Source of the DNA: a virus | Reading direction: 5' to 3' (one strand) | DNA length: 40,471 bases | Virus record (IMG/VR): IMGVR_UViG_3300047457_000379 | Coordinates: 1-40,471 of that record | Part shown: positions 15,864 through 22,495 of the stretch, piece by piece | Position numbering within the stretch: the first letter of the stretch is position 1 | Layout of the letters: each line of letters begins with the position of its first letter | Notes under the pieces: generated by a model | What the model was told of the DNA's origin: nothing | Seen by the model: only the letters and a program-made list of their open reading frames with translations | Databases searched by the model: none | Program-made: the position numbers and the translations under genes

Positions 15864-16040
15864 ATGAGCCTAACCTTCATTCTAACTGTGGCCGCAATCG
15901 CCATCATCGCTTCGATTCTTCTTGCCCCAATCGCGAGTTGGATATTACTCATTACAGTCGGTTTCTATGCCTTTCAAACGCTTAGCCTACCGACCGCCAT
16001 AGTAGTGACCTTCTTAACTGCAGTGGCGCTGGCCAAATGA
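15864..16040 (+). CDS. Early small membrane protein
   Basis: A 58-residue, almost wholly hydrophobic protein with two likely membrane spans (about residues 3-27 and 29-56). The AAAGGAGAG ribosome-binding site comes from the second copy of the 30-bp leader. As with the previous gene, an in-frame ATG in the leader would add 11 residues beginning MDGRNQRRDTS. Early membrane proteins of lytic phages may act in superinfection exclusion; this is inference. Confidence 0.65.
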   Translation: MSLTFILTVAAIAIIASILLAPIASWILLITVGFYAFQTLSLPTAIVVTFLTAVALAK

Positions 16041-16272
16041 GAGTGGCCGTAACAGGTTTCGTGGAATTTTCTATACCTTTTTCTTTTAATTATTATTAGA
16101 ATCCTATTAGTTATAGTTAAGTAGATATTTTTAATATAAATCCGGAAATGGACCGCTGAACAAGGGGGCCTATATAGCCGCCGCGGGCATATCTCATCTT
16201 TTTTTTAAATTATCTTTACCAACGCGCCTAACAGCCAACACGCCAATCTACCGCTATGCCAACCCACGCGCC
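16041..16272. other. Intergenic segment between early cassette and small terminase
   Basis: This 232-bp gap has no supported gene. It begins with a partial leader copy, then an A+T-rich stretch (about 16065-16140), then GAACAAGGGGG (16158-16168), which is the exact reverse complement of 14775-14785 in the 65-bp repeats. A G+C-rich piece followed by eight T (16199-16206) could stop rightward transcripts, but its stem is poor. The last 60 bp carry degenerate copies of CCAACxCGCC. Confidence 0.5.
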
Positions 16273-16845
16273 TCAAAACTTCAATTCCACTCTCACTAGG
16301 CCATTACCTTCTTCTTTGGTATCCTCGTCTAGGACGCCCATCAGATCAAGGTACATCTTCACAGCTCTTGGGTCTCCTGCACGAGCGCCATTAAACAGTT
16401 CTACTCCGACAGTCTGTAGTCCATTACTCCTTCCAAATGAGACTAGCGCCTCGAAGAACTTCTTCTTTGGTCCCTCGATCGGAGCCAACGGGAAGTACAG
16501 AGCCTCTATATTCTCCTTTGGCATCCTCATAGCAGACTGCACTATATTACGAGATGTGCGTGCATCGATTGGGAAATTCAAATACCAAATTGTAGCTAAC
16601 CATTCTGGTATATCATCTACATCACGTACTAAAAAGGAGAAGTCAATCTTCTCCGTTAATTCTAATGCGCTTATAGAGTCAATATGGGAGGCATTATCTT
16701 TAGCCTTCTTTATCTCTAACTTATGGCCGGGTGTATTAACCACAAAGCGAGATTCTTCTGACGACCAACCATGTTCTTCCCACTCAATACGGTGGTCTTC
16801 AATATCTTTTTCAATCTTCATTAATGCGTTCATATGCTTGCTCAC
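16273..16845 (-). CDS. Probable terminase small subunit
   Basis: A 190-residue protein encoded against the surrounding early genes. The C-terminal half ends with the segment VELFNGARAGDPRAVKMYLD followed by LMGVLDED, the common end of many phage small terminases, in which a helix with GDPRA(A/V) precedes an acidic tail. The N-terminal part is charged and helical. The small subunit recognises phage DNA and loads the large subunit. GTG at 16845 is the most upstream start; ATG at 16833 is the alternative, and neither has a strong ribosome-binding site. Its promoter matches that of the large terminase. The opposing 228-codon frame on the plus strand is low complexity and is rejected. Confidence 0.6.
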   Translation of the reverse strand: MSKHMNALMKIEKDIEDHRIEWEEHGWSSEESRFVVNTPGHKLEIKKAKDNASHIDSISALELTEKIDFSFLVRDVDDIPEWLATIWYLNFPIDARTSRNIVQSAMRMPKENIEALYFPLAPIEGPKKKFFEALVSFGRSNGLQTVGVELFNGARAGDPRAVKMYLDLMGVLDEDTKEEGNGLVRVELKF

Positions 16846-16871
16846 GTTCTCAAGAGGGCATTCTATTCTTT

Positions 16872-16900
16872 ATTATAATATAAAAATCCCGCGCTGTACA
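16872..16900 (-). promoter_or_regulatory. Leftward promoter of small terminase
   Basis: On the minus strand TGTACA (16895-16900) and TATAAT (16872-16877) have a 17-bp spacer. The 16-bp core ATTTTTATATTATAAT is the same as in the large terminase promoter. Transcription should start about 20 nt before the GTG start, again as in the other late promoter. Confidence 0.72.
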
Positions 16901-16945
16901 ATAACTTCTTTTGGTCGCCACTGTACGAACACCAGAAAATAATTG

Positions 16946-16974
16946 TTTACACATATTTCATCATGGTATATAAT
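16946..16974 (+). promoter_or_regulatory. Rightward promoter of accessory cluster
   Basis: TTTACA (16946-16951), 17-bp spacer, TATAAT (16969-16974). It faces away from the small terminase promoter within the same intergenic region and would drive the genes from 17006 onward with a leader of about 25 nt. Confidence 0.75.
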
Positions 16975-17005
16975 AATCCTGTAAATAACCAATAGAGACT
17001 CGACA

Positions 17006-17146
17006 ATGGAACTCACCGATCAGCAACTGACAGACGGCCTCACTCTTATAGTATACCTCGTATCTATTGTTGGCATTATGGCCATCGCAGCGGGTATATC
17101 TGACCTTATCGAATACTTCTCAAAGCACAATAGGAGGAACAAGTAA
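17006..17146 (+). CDS. Small single-span membrane protein
   Basis: A 46-residue protein: a polar N-terminus (MELTDQQLTDG), one hydrophobic segment (about residues 12-33), and a basic tail (YFSKHNRRNK). It is the first gene after the promoter at 16946 and its stop overlaps the next start (TAATG at 17144-17148). The basic end after the span suggests that the N-terminus faces the periplasm. No family known. Confidence 0.65.
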   Translation: MELTDQQLTDGLTLIVYLVSIVGIMAIAAGISDLIEYFSKHNRRNK

Positions 17147-17328
17147 TGTCAATCTTCTTTGGTACTTTTGGTTTATACAACGAAGCTGAATTGCGTGATC
17201 CACCAACAGAGGATCCTAATCTCGAGCTTAATGGTTGGGATGACCTCACTGATGAAGAAAAACAGGAGATCATAGACCAACAGGATGAGATTGCACTCGA
17301 CGATTACTATTCTTATTTGGATGACTAA
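17146..17328 (+). CDS. Small acidic hypothetical protein
   Basis: A 60-residue, very acidic protein (WDDLTDEEKQEIIDQQDE; ends DDYYSYLDD) that starts by TAATG overlap with the membrane protein gene. GAGGAAC lies in the last codons of that gene, at good distance. A net charge this negative would fit a DNA-mimic inhibitor or a partner of a basic protein, but there is no sequence evidence for a target. Confidence 0.6.
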   Translation: MSIFFGTFGLYNEAELRDPPTEDPNLELNGWDDLTDEEKQEIIDQQDEIALDDYYSYLDD

Positions 17329-17330
17329 CC

Positions 17331-17822
17331 ATGAATATCTTCGTACTCGACTATGAACCTAAACTCGCAGCCCAGTATCATTGCGATAAGCACGTAGTTA
17401 AGATGATACTCGAATCTGCTCAAATGTTTTCGACTGTACTCAATCGCGGATATAAGCCAACACATCGTAATCATCCATGTACTCTTTGGTTAGCGCAGTC
17501 TCGTGAGAACGCCGAGTGGCTATATGAACTTAATCATCAACTCAATCTCGAATGCCAACAGCGATTTTGCCATAAACGAGATCATTCATCTTGGGCACTC
17601 ATACGCGATGGCTTAGCGCGGTACTTCAATGAGTTACCAGATGTACCTATGACGCCATTTGCGCAAGCAATGCCCGATACATATAAGTGCAATGCAGATC
17701 CTGTTGGTGCGTATCGTGACTATTATATTCACGAAAAGCGAGATATTGCCTCATGGAGTAACCAAACTCCTTATTGGTGGCCAACAGACGCAGACTATTT
17801 GGAATACAAAGCGACACTGTAA
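17331..17822 (+). CDS. Conserved phage protein of the CDKHVVKM family
   Basis: A 163-residue protein that begins MNIFVLDYEPKLAAQYHCDK and contains HVVKMILESAQ, KPTHRNHPC, AQAMPDTYKC and AYRDYYIHEK. This set of blocks belongs to a widespread phage and cyanophage family of unknown function. Conserved His, Lys and Cys residues in HCDKHVVK and the NHP motif look like an active or metal site. Two bases separate it from the previous stop. An enzyme acting on nucleic acid or nucleotides is a guess. Confidence 0.7.
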   Translation: MNIFVLDYEPKLAAQYHCDKHVVKMILESAQMFSTVLNRGYKPTHRNHPCTLWLAQSRENAEWLYELNHQLNLECQQRFCHKRDHSSWALIRDGLARYFNELPDVPMTPFAQAMPDTYKCNADPVGAYRDYYIHEKRDIASWSNQTPYWWPTDADYLEYKATL

Positions 17823-17825
17823 CTC

Positions 17826-17984
17826 ATGACAATTGCGCATATAAGCGATGGGTGTAGGCGCATTTTAGCAAACATAACTATCGAGCCAAGGCAGAGTGGT
17901 ACTCCTCCGACCCATGTGCGTGTCTGTACAATACGTGGACTTGGCACCCCAATTAACTTAATCACTACTCAGGAACTCAAATGA
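17826..17984 (+). CDS. Possible small protein, or structured RNA segment
   Basis: A 52-codon frame fills the 158-bp gap between two genes and ends in a four-base ATGA overlap with the next gene, as real neighbours do here. The protein would be ITIEPRQSGTPPTHVRV-like in its middle with no recognised domain, and the ribosome-binding site is poor. The same stretch has complementary ends ATGGGT (17848-17853) and ACCCAT (17910-17915) around a GAGT/ACTC hairpin, so an RNA function is possible. It does not fit a tRNA. Confidence 0.4.
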   Translation: MTIAHISDGCRRILANITIEPRQSGTPPTHVRVCTIRGLGTPINLITTQELK

Positions 17985-18370
17985 CTCACGTACTCGAAAC
18001 TACCATTGATCCACTCAATGCTTATTGCAACAGCGGCAATGAAGCGCACGATGAAATGACAAGACGGCGCATTATTGCGGCGCTCGGATATATTCCCTAT
18101 TGGCTCTTCGACCCCAACTTTACCAACATGAGTGCAGTAGAATGCCTTCATGAAAATTATGCTCATGGTGGAGGTTGGATTCCATCCACCGGATTTACTC
18201 ACAAAGGTGATGGCGTACTCGCATATGAAGGGGATCCAGACCTTATTCCTTTGGCACTCTTCGAACGTACCACAGAAGACACCAAAAAGGAAAAGATTTA
18301 TCAATACTCCCATGGTTGGGTAATGGTGCTCTGTGATGACGGAGCAATTAGAGTAGCGAGGTTAGACTAA
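17981..18370 (+). CDS. Hypothetical protein
   Basis: A 129-residue soluble protein with conserved-looking blocks (GYIPYWLFDPNFTNMSAVEC, GGGWIPSTGF, YSHGWVMVLCDDGAI). The alternation of Gly-Trp motifs suggests a compact beta-rich fold. It is followed after one base by the zinc protein. I do not recognise a family. Confidence 0.6.
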   Translation: MTHVLETTIDPLNAYCNSGNEAHDEMTRRRIIAALGYIPYWLFDPNFTNMSAVECLHENYAHGGGWIPSTGFTHKGDGVLAYEGDPDLIPLALFERTTEDTKKEKIYQYSHGWVMVLCDDGAIRVARLD

Positions 18371-18371
18371 C

Positions 18372-18626
18372 ATGATGAAGACCTGTAACTCTTGTAAGGC
18401 AGAAAAGCCACTCGATCAGTTCTATATGAATCGAGGTAAGAGAGAAGGTCGATGTAAGAAATGCAGGGGTATAGTAGACAAGCGTATTAAAGAGCGAAAG
18501 ATTGAAGCAAAAATCTTAGCAGAAGAAGTTCCAGAAACTGCTTGCCCTTGCGATTCTTGTTGGAAGCAACCTACATGTGAGGTAGAATGTGCCAGTTTTA
18601 AATGTTGGTCAGAATTTGGAGTTTAA
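18372..18626 (+). CDS. Small zinc-binding protein
   Basis: An 84-residue protein with two Cys clusters. The N-terminal one, CNSCKAEKPLDQFYMNRGKR followed by CKKC, is the CxxC...CxxC treble-clef finger found at the front of phage HNH nucleases and endonuclease VII-like proteins, but the HNH catalytic part is absent. The C-terminal cluster CPCDSCWKQPTCEVECASFK has six further Cys. The protein could be a nucleic-acid-binding zinc ribbon. Two successive ATG codons (18372 and 18375) are possible starts. Confidence 0.65.
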   Translation: MMKTCNSCKAEKPLDQFYMNRGKREGRCKKCRGIVDKRIKERKIEAKILAEEVPETACPCDSCWKQPTCEVECASFKCWSEFGV

Positions 18627-18628
18627 GT

Positions 18629-18976
18629 ATGACAGGATTTCATTATTCAGATGAAGAGATTTCGATACTTAAGAAGTGGTATCCAAAAGAAGGATTACCT
18701 GGAGTCTTAGTAAGATTGCAAGAAAAGGGTTATAAACGTTCTGTTAATTCGTTAAGGATTATGGCATCAAAACACTCACTCAAATCTCCTTACTGTACAA
18801 AGAATTTTCCACTTGGTTCTATTCCTTGGAGGGACGATCACAAGATACGGACATACTTACACATACAAGATCTAATCAACAAAGGTTATAGAGTAGCAGA
18901 AGCTTGTAGAAAGACAGGCATGAACCGCGGTACTTATTACCGTATCCGTACTTACTTAATTAGGAATCCAATATGA
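18629..18976 (+). CDS. Two-domain helix-turn-helix DNA-binding protein
   Basis: A 115-residue protein. Residues about 4-52 (HYSDEEISILKKWYPKEGLP, then KRSVNSLRIMASKHSLKS) match a Myb/SANT-like or GcrA-like HTH in which the recognition helix follows RSVNSLR. Residues about 85-110 (VAEACRKTGMNRGTYYRIR) form a second HTH of the resolvase/Hin type. GGAG lies 7 nt before ATG 18629. With no other regulator in the genome, it is the best candidate to bind phage control sites such as the palindrome at 15102. Confidence 0.65.
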   Translation: MTGFHYSDEEISILKKWYPKEGLPGVLVRLQEKGYKRSVNSLRIMASKHSLKSPYCTKNFPLGSIPWRDDHKIRTYLHIQDLINKGYRVAEACRKTGMNRGTYYRIRTYLIRNPI

Positions 18977-19212
18977 AGCGCATTTTAGCAACAATTATAT
19001 TAACCTTCTCTTTGGCCGCTCAAGCCTACGAGAACCAATACCCAAATAACCCACAATCGAATCAGTATGAGATGCTCATTTGGTTACAGCAACAGCAACA
19101 ATTAGAGGTGCAACGGGAAATACTCAGAGAACAGCAACGCCAACAGCAGCAGTTTGAAGAAGAGAGAAAAATCAGATTGATGCAAGATTCATTTAATAAT
19201 AGGTATTGGTAA
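18973..19212 (+). CDS. Secreted Gln-rich protein
   Basis: A 79-residue protein with a clear signal peptide (MKRILATIILTFSLAAQA, cleavage expected after AQA). The mature part has polyglutamine and a charged helix (LQQQQQLEVQREILREQQRQ) and is probably a periplasmic coiled coil. It overlaps the regulator gene by four bases (ATGA), so it belongs to the middle operon rather than to the lysis block. Exported middle proteins may block superinfection or modify the envelope; a spanin role is less likely given the position. Confidence 0.65.
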   Translation: MKRILATIILTFSLAAQAYENQYPNNPQSNQYEMLIWLQQQQQLEVQREILREQQRQQQQFEEERKIRLMQDSFNNRYW

Positions 19213-19213
19213 A

Positions 19214-19570
19214 ATGAGAAAACAAAACATTGGAACTGAAAAGTATACTCAAGTCTTTGCTACAGACGAAAAGGAATTCGGAGCGAATCACGCGTATTTA
19301 ATAACATCTTCTGCGTGTAAAACAGAAGATGCAGTCCTTGGAGCGATATATTTCCAAAAAGGTCCCATTAAAGAGAATGGTATTAATGGAGTCATGAATG
19401 AAGACCTGATTGCCGTGGTTATTGACCGTTTAGAAGGGTTTCAGACCACAGATTTCAAGTGCCGTGAGAATGCAATTGCGATTACCAAACTAGAAGAAGC
19501 TCTTCTTTGGTTGCGCAAACGTACTATGGATAGAGAAGCGAGAGGAGTAGAAGGTACTCATATCGTTTAA
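19214..19570 (+). CDS. Acb2/Tad1-family-like signalling nucleotide sponge
   Basis: A 118-residue protein. Residues 48-80 (FQKGPIKENGINGVMNEDLI with VVIDRLEGFQ) and 83-117 (CRENAIAITKLEEALLWLRK followed by RTMDREARGVEGTH) match a common phage helical-hairpin module assigned to the Acb2/Tad1 group. Characterised members bind cyclic oligonucleotides or gcADPR made by CBASS and Thoeris and so block abortive defence. The pattern R-E-N/K-A-x-A-I-T-K-L-E-E-A is the hallmark. Assignment by motif memory only; ligand is unknown. Expression is probably early, from the promoter at 16946. Confidence 0.65.
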   Translation: MRKQNIGTEKYTQVFATDEKEFGANHAYLITSSACKTEDAVLGAIYFQKGPIKENGINGVMNEDLIAVVIDRLEGFQTTDFKCRENAIAITKLEEALLWLRKRTMDREARGVEGTHIV

Positions 19571-19578
19571 AATAGCAG

Positions 19579-19607
19579 TTTACAACATTAAAGAGGTGTG
19601 ATATAAT
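19579..19607 (+). promoter_or_regulatory. Strong middle promoter
   Basis: TTTACA (19579-19584), 17-bp spacer and TATAAT (19602-19607) with an extended -10 TGTGA just before it. The upstream flank TAGCAG is shared with the promoter at 23879. Initiation would be near 19614, at the base of the first hairpin of the leader. Confidence 0.82.
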
Positions 19608-19613
19608 TATCTC

Positions 19614-19709
19614 ATAGTATTCTTCATACTATCAGTTGGGCTGATCACTTAACTGCAGCGAGTCTCCTGAATTAGCCAAGGCTACCTACGGTATCCTTGG
19701 CTACTTTTT
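19614..19709 (+). ncRNA. Structured leader RNA or small RNA ending in a terminator
   Basis: The transcript expected from the promoter above would begin with a 7-bp hairpin, ATAGTAT / TCTTC loop / ATACTAT (19614-19632), then a second hairpin ATCAG / TTGGG / CTGAT (19631-19645) that shares two bases with the first, and end at the terminator. It is about 96 nt and contains no convincing reading frame. It is either an attenuator that controls the large replication gene from 19737 or a stable small RNA. Confidence 0.6.
19673..19709 (+). terminator. Intrinsic terminator inside the leader
   Basis: TAGCCAAGG (19673-19681) pairs fully with CCTTGGCTA (19695-19703) around a 13-base loop and is followed by CTTTTT. 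It lies downstream of a strong promoter and 28 nt before the next start, which makes it an attenuator or sRNA end rather than an ordinary operon end. Confidence 0.8.
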
Positions 19710-19736
19710 GTGAGGCATTCATCTAAAGGAGCTTCG

Positions 19737-22457
19737 ATGGAAAATCAAAAACCCGTAATAGAAAAGGATCTCTTATTTGGTCAACTCCAAAAAACAATAA
19801 ATCTGTTAGGAGACCAAATCAAAGTTGTGCCGGTATATACGAATAACCATAGCGCACATGACGTAACCAAAACAGAAGTCACACCACAAGCATTAAGACT
19901 TCTTATAGAAAATCAAAGTAAATATGGCGGATACAAAATTCACGCCAACTCTCCTTCTCCTCTTGATACGCATTTCTTTTTGGTTGTCGACTATGATGAC
20001 CATACAGTTGAAGACAAAAGTATCTCCGTCAAAGAACGCCGTATCGCACTTCACTCTAAGTTTAATCTTCCGCCTACCTTTAGTGTAAAGACTCCATCAG
20101 GAGAAGGAATACACGAATACTATTTGGTACCAAAAGAAGTCGCGGTAGAAATAGGCAAATGGAGTCAATTGGTTGGAATACCTCAGATTCCCGCTACGGA
20201 AATCAAGATTGGGTTGCCGCATCTCAAAACAGGATTCCCAGGTCCTGGTACTCACCGTGAAGGCTCTTACTATACGATCATTGAAGAGCGAGCACCGGCA
20301 GAAGTATCTCAAGAGTTCATGCACTTTCTTTTGGCAAAACGCCTTAAAGAAAAAGAGTCATTCTCTACGCCAGCAGGAACAGAGACTACGATCGATTCTT
20401 CAGTCAACGTAGCAAATGCCCAAAGTTATATCAGTGAAGCAGTTCTGCCTTACATTCTTAAGCAGAAACCTCCTTGTTTTGGCGCTCAAGATAGTAGAAA
20501 TAACAAACTCTATTCTTTGGCAATGGAGTGCTTTAGGAGAAACCTCTCCAAAGAGATGACGATTGCTCTCTTGGAACCAGTAAATGCGAATCCTCGTATC
20601 TTCTCATCGCCACTTAGCGAAGATGAAGTAGAAGCCACTATCGCCTCTGCATTTGACAATACTCAACAGAACAAACTCCACCATACTAAGGCTATTGATC
20701 CAGACTTAGAGCCATATAAGAAAGACGAGTATGGCCAAAAGATAATCTCTTACGAGTCATACAAGAAGAAGACTGAACTCCTCTCAAAATACACTAAGTC
20801 TACGATCTTAAGCGACTCACGACTCTTCTTGACATTCTGTGAGTTGGTAATACTTCATAAAGGTCTTTATTACGTACCTTCAATTCAGTCACAAAAGAAA
20901 GTAATTGACGAGTGCGAAAGACAATTGAAAGACTCTGCAGAGTTTGGTACTGCAATCAGCGTTGACGCCGTTACGAAGCTTTTGAGCGAGACATCTCTCC
21001 ATTGGCAAGCGTTTAAACCTGCTGAATTCAAAGATAGATATCAGTTTGTCGATAGAAGTAACAATGATCGAATAAAGCCAGTCACATCGAGTCCAGTCTT
21101 TATCTCTCATCACATCGACTTATCTGAAAACAATCTCATACAAACGGCAGTCTCTACATTTCCATACAAGAATATACTCGAAAGCGAGAACTTCTATATG
21201 GTAAATCAGGCTCCAATCACTCCCATACCAAAAGGAGAATTGTACTCGCAACCGACAGATACAGAGATAGAGTTTGTAAAAGAAATGCTTGATCGCCATA
21301 TTAGGCGCATTGTAGATCCAAATAATTTCGAACAAGAACGAGACTTTTTGCTGGGGCGCTATGCTTTATTACTTCAAAGGCCGAACACTCGTACCGAAAA
21401 CATTCTCATACTACGTGGCGAACAAGGTACTGGAAAGAGCGCATTCTTCAATCTTTTTAGACCTTTCTTTCACAGTTCTCAGACGAAAAACTTTGATTCT
21501 TCTTCACGTCTTGAAAATAACTTCACCAACCTTGCATACATCAGCCATTTTGATGACAGCACAATTGACTTTGATGAAAGAGTCATCGACAAACTCAAGA
21601 ATATCTCCACATCTTCAACGCAATATGAAGAAAGAAAAGGCATTGATGCGGTTGAGGTCATTAAGCCAATAAACATAAGTCTGACTACAAACAGAGAAAT
21701 CGAAAATACAGAAGTTCTCCTTGGTAGACGATGGACCGTACTCAATAATTCTGAGATGCCTGATAGAGAGGCAATCCGTAAAGACGTATTTAACACTTTC
21801 ACTAAGCTTCTCGAAAATAACCTCCGCCTCTATTATGTATTTGCAACTTACATGCATCAGTTTGACGCGACTAAGTTCAAGCCAAACTTTAAGTCTGTAT
21901 ACCAAAGGAATGTAGGTGCAGAAAGAGCCAAAGGAGAGAACTTCATCAAGCGTATACTTGGTGTTGTAGTTAACTACGGCTACTACTCACCTGAGATTAG
22001 AGTGTTTGAAGCAGGAAAGTCTACCGCTAGATTAGACGTGTATGACCATCTCCTCAAATATAAAGATGTAAAGAGAGATACTAACAAGCAAGTGCGAGCA
22101 GGTACTATCTTCAAGGATATTTCTAACGCAGATGCCAAAGCAAGGACAATCTCCTATTGGAAAAGGATCGCGCCGTTGAGTGACATGAACCAACAGGCAA
22201 AGATCTCTCACAAGTATGGATTCACTCTTAAATCTCCTGATCTGAAAGACCTAATCACTCTTATTGCAGTGTTCATGTATGATAGTGCAGACATTACCGC
22301 GGTAGACTCTGTAATTGCTAAGTATGGTTTGATGGATCATTGGAATTGGAGTGAAGGCGAAGAGATGAAGATTCCAATTGGAGCAACTTTAGGCGATATT
22401 GATCCCTTCGCTTATATGGATCCAGATGAAATTGAAGATGAGGATGACGAATTTTAA
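19737..22457 (+). CDS. Primase-polymerase / superfamily 3-type helicase
   Basis: A 906-residue replication protein. The N-terminal part (to about residue 190) has AEP prim-pol features: the acidic pair in FLVVDYDD (about 83-88), SGEGIHEYY and the GTHREGSYYTI motif. The C-terminal half holds the ATPase: ILRGEQGTGKSAFF (Walker A near 561-568), ISHFDDSTI (Walker B-like) and SLTTNREIEN with the Arg finger region LLGRRWTVL, as in the DUF5906 helicases of NrS-1-like replication proteins. It probably primes and unwinds the phage DNA. ATG at 19737 has AAAGGAG 6 nt upstream, and the tail DEIEDEDDEF is acidic. Confidence 0.88.
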   Translation: MENQKPVIEKDLLFGQLQKTINLLGDQIKVVPVYTNNHSAHDVTKTEVTPQALRLLIENQSKYGGYKIHANSPSPLDTHFFLVVDYDDHTVEDKSISVKERRIALHSKFNLPPTFSVKTPSGEGIHEYYLVPKEVAVEIGKWSQLVGIPQIPATEIKIGLPHLKTGFPGPGTHREGSYYTIIEERAPAEVSQEFMHFLLAKRLKEKESFSTPAGTETTIDSSVNVANAQSYISEAVLPYILKQKPPCFGAQDSRNNKLYSLAMECFRRNLSKEMTIALLEPVNANPRIFSSPLSEDEVEATIASAFDNTQQNKLHHTKAIDPDLEPYKKDEYGQKIISYESYKKKTELLSKYTKSTILSDSRLFLTFCELVILHKGLYYVPSIQSQKKVIDECERQLKDSAEFGTAISVDAVTKLLSETSLHWQAFKPAEFKDRYQFVDRSNNDRIKPVTSSPVFISHHIDLSENNLIQTAVSTFPYKNILESENFYMVNQAPITPIPKGELYSQPTDTEIEFVKEMLDRHIRRIVDPNNFEQERDFLLGRYALLLQRPNTRTENILILRGEQGTGKSAFFNLFRPFFHSSQTKNFDSSSRLENNFTNLAYISHFDDSTIDFDERVIDKLKNISTSSTQYEERKGIDAVEVIKPINISLTTNREIENTEVLLGRRWTVLNNSEMPDREAIRKDVFNTFTKLLENNLRLYYVFATYMHQFDATKFKPNFKSVYQRNVGAERAKGENFIKRILGVVVNYGYYSPEIRVFEAGKSTARLDVYDHLLKYKDVKRDTNKQVRAGTIFKDISNADAKARTISYWKRIAPLSDMNQQAKISHKYGFTLKSPDLKDLITLIAVFMYDSADITAVDSVIAKYGLMDHWNWSEGEEMKIPIGATLGDIDPFAYMDPDEIEDEDDEF

Positions 22458-22460
22458 TTG

Positions 22461-22489
22461 TTTACTTTTGATTAAAACTAGTTTAAAAT
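22461..22489 (+). promoter_or_regulatory. Promoter immediately before the helicase gene
   Basis: TTTACT (22461-22466), 17-bp spacer and TAAAAT (22484-22489). The predicted start of transcription, about 7 nt beyond the -10, is at or next to the A of the ATG at 22496, so the mRNA would have almost no leader. No ribosome-binding site is seen upstream of the ATG. Confidence 0.6.
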
Positions 22490-22495
22490 GTAAAA

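Noticed and set aside
16158-16206. Rho-independent terminator of the early cassette
   Set aside because: There are eight T after a G+C-rich stretch, but I could not pair a stem longer than about three bases, so it is only noted as a possibility.
16256-16942. A 228-codon plus-strand frame rich in Ser, Thr, Pro and Ile
   Set aside because: It is antisense to the probable small terminase gene, has low-complexity composition, no ribosome-binding site, and crosses two promoters.
17848-17915. tRNA-like folding segment
   Set aside because: The 68-nt piece has a 6-bp closing stem but no T-arm consensus, no proper anticodon arm and no D-arm; it does not fit a tRNA.
18372-18626. HNH endonuclease
   Set aside because: Only the zinc-finger cysteines are present; the catalytic His-Asn-His part is absent, so it is called a small zinc protein.
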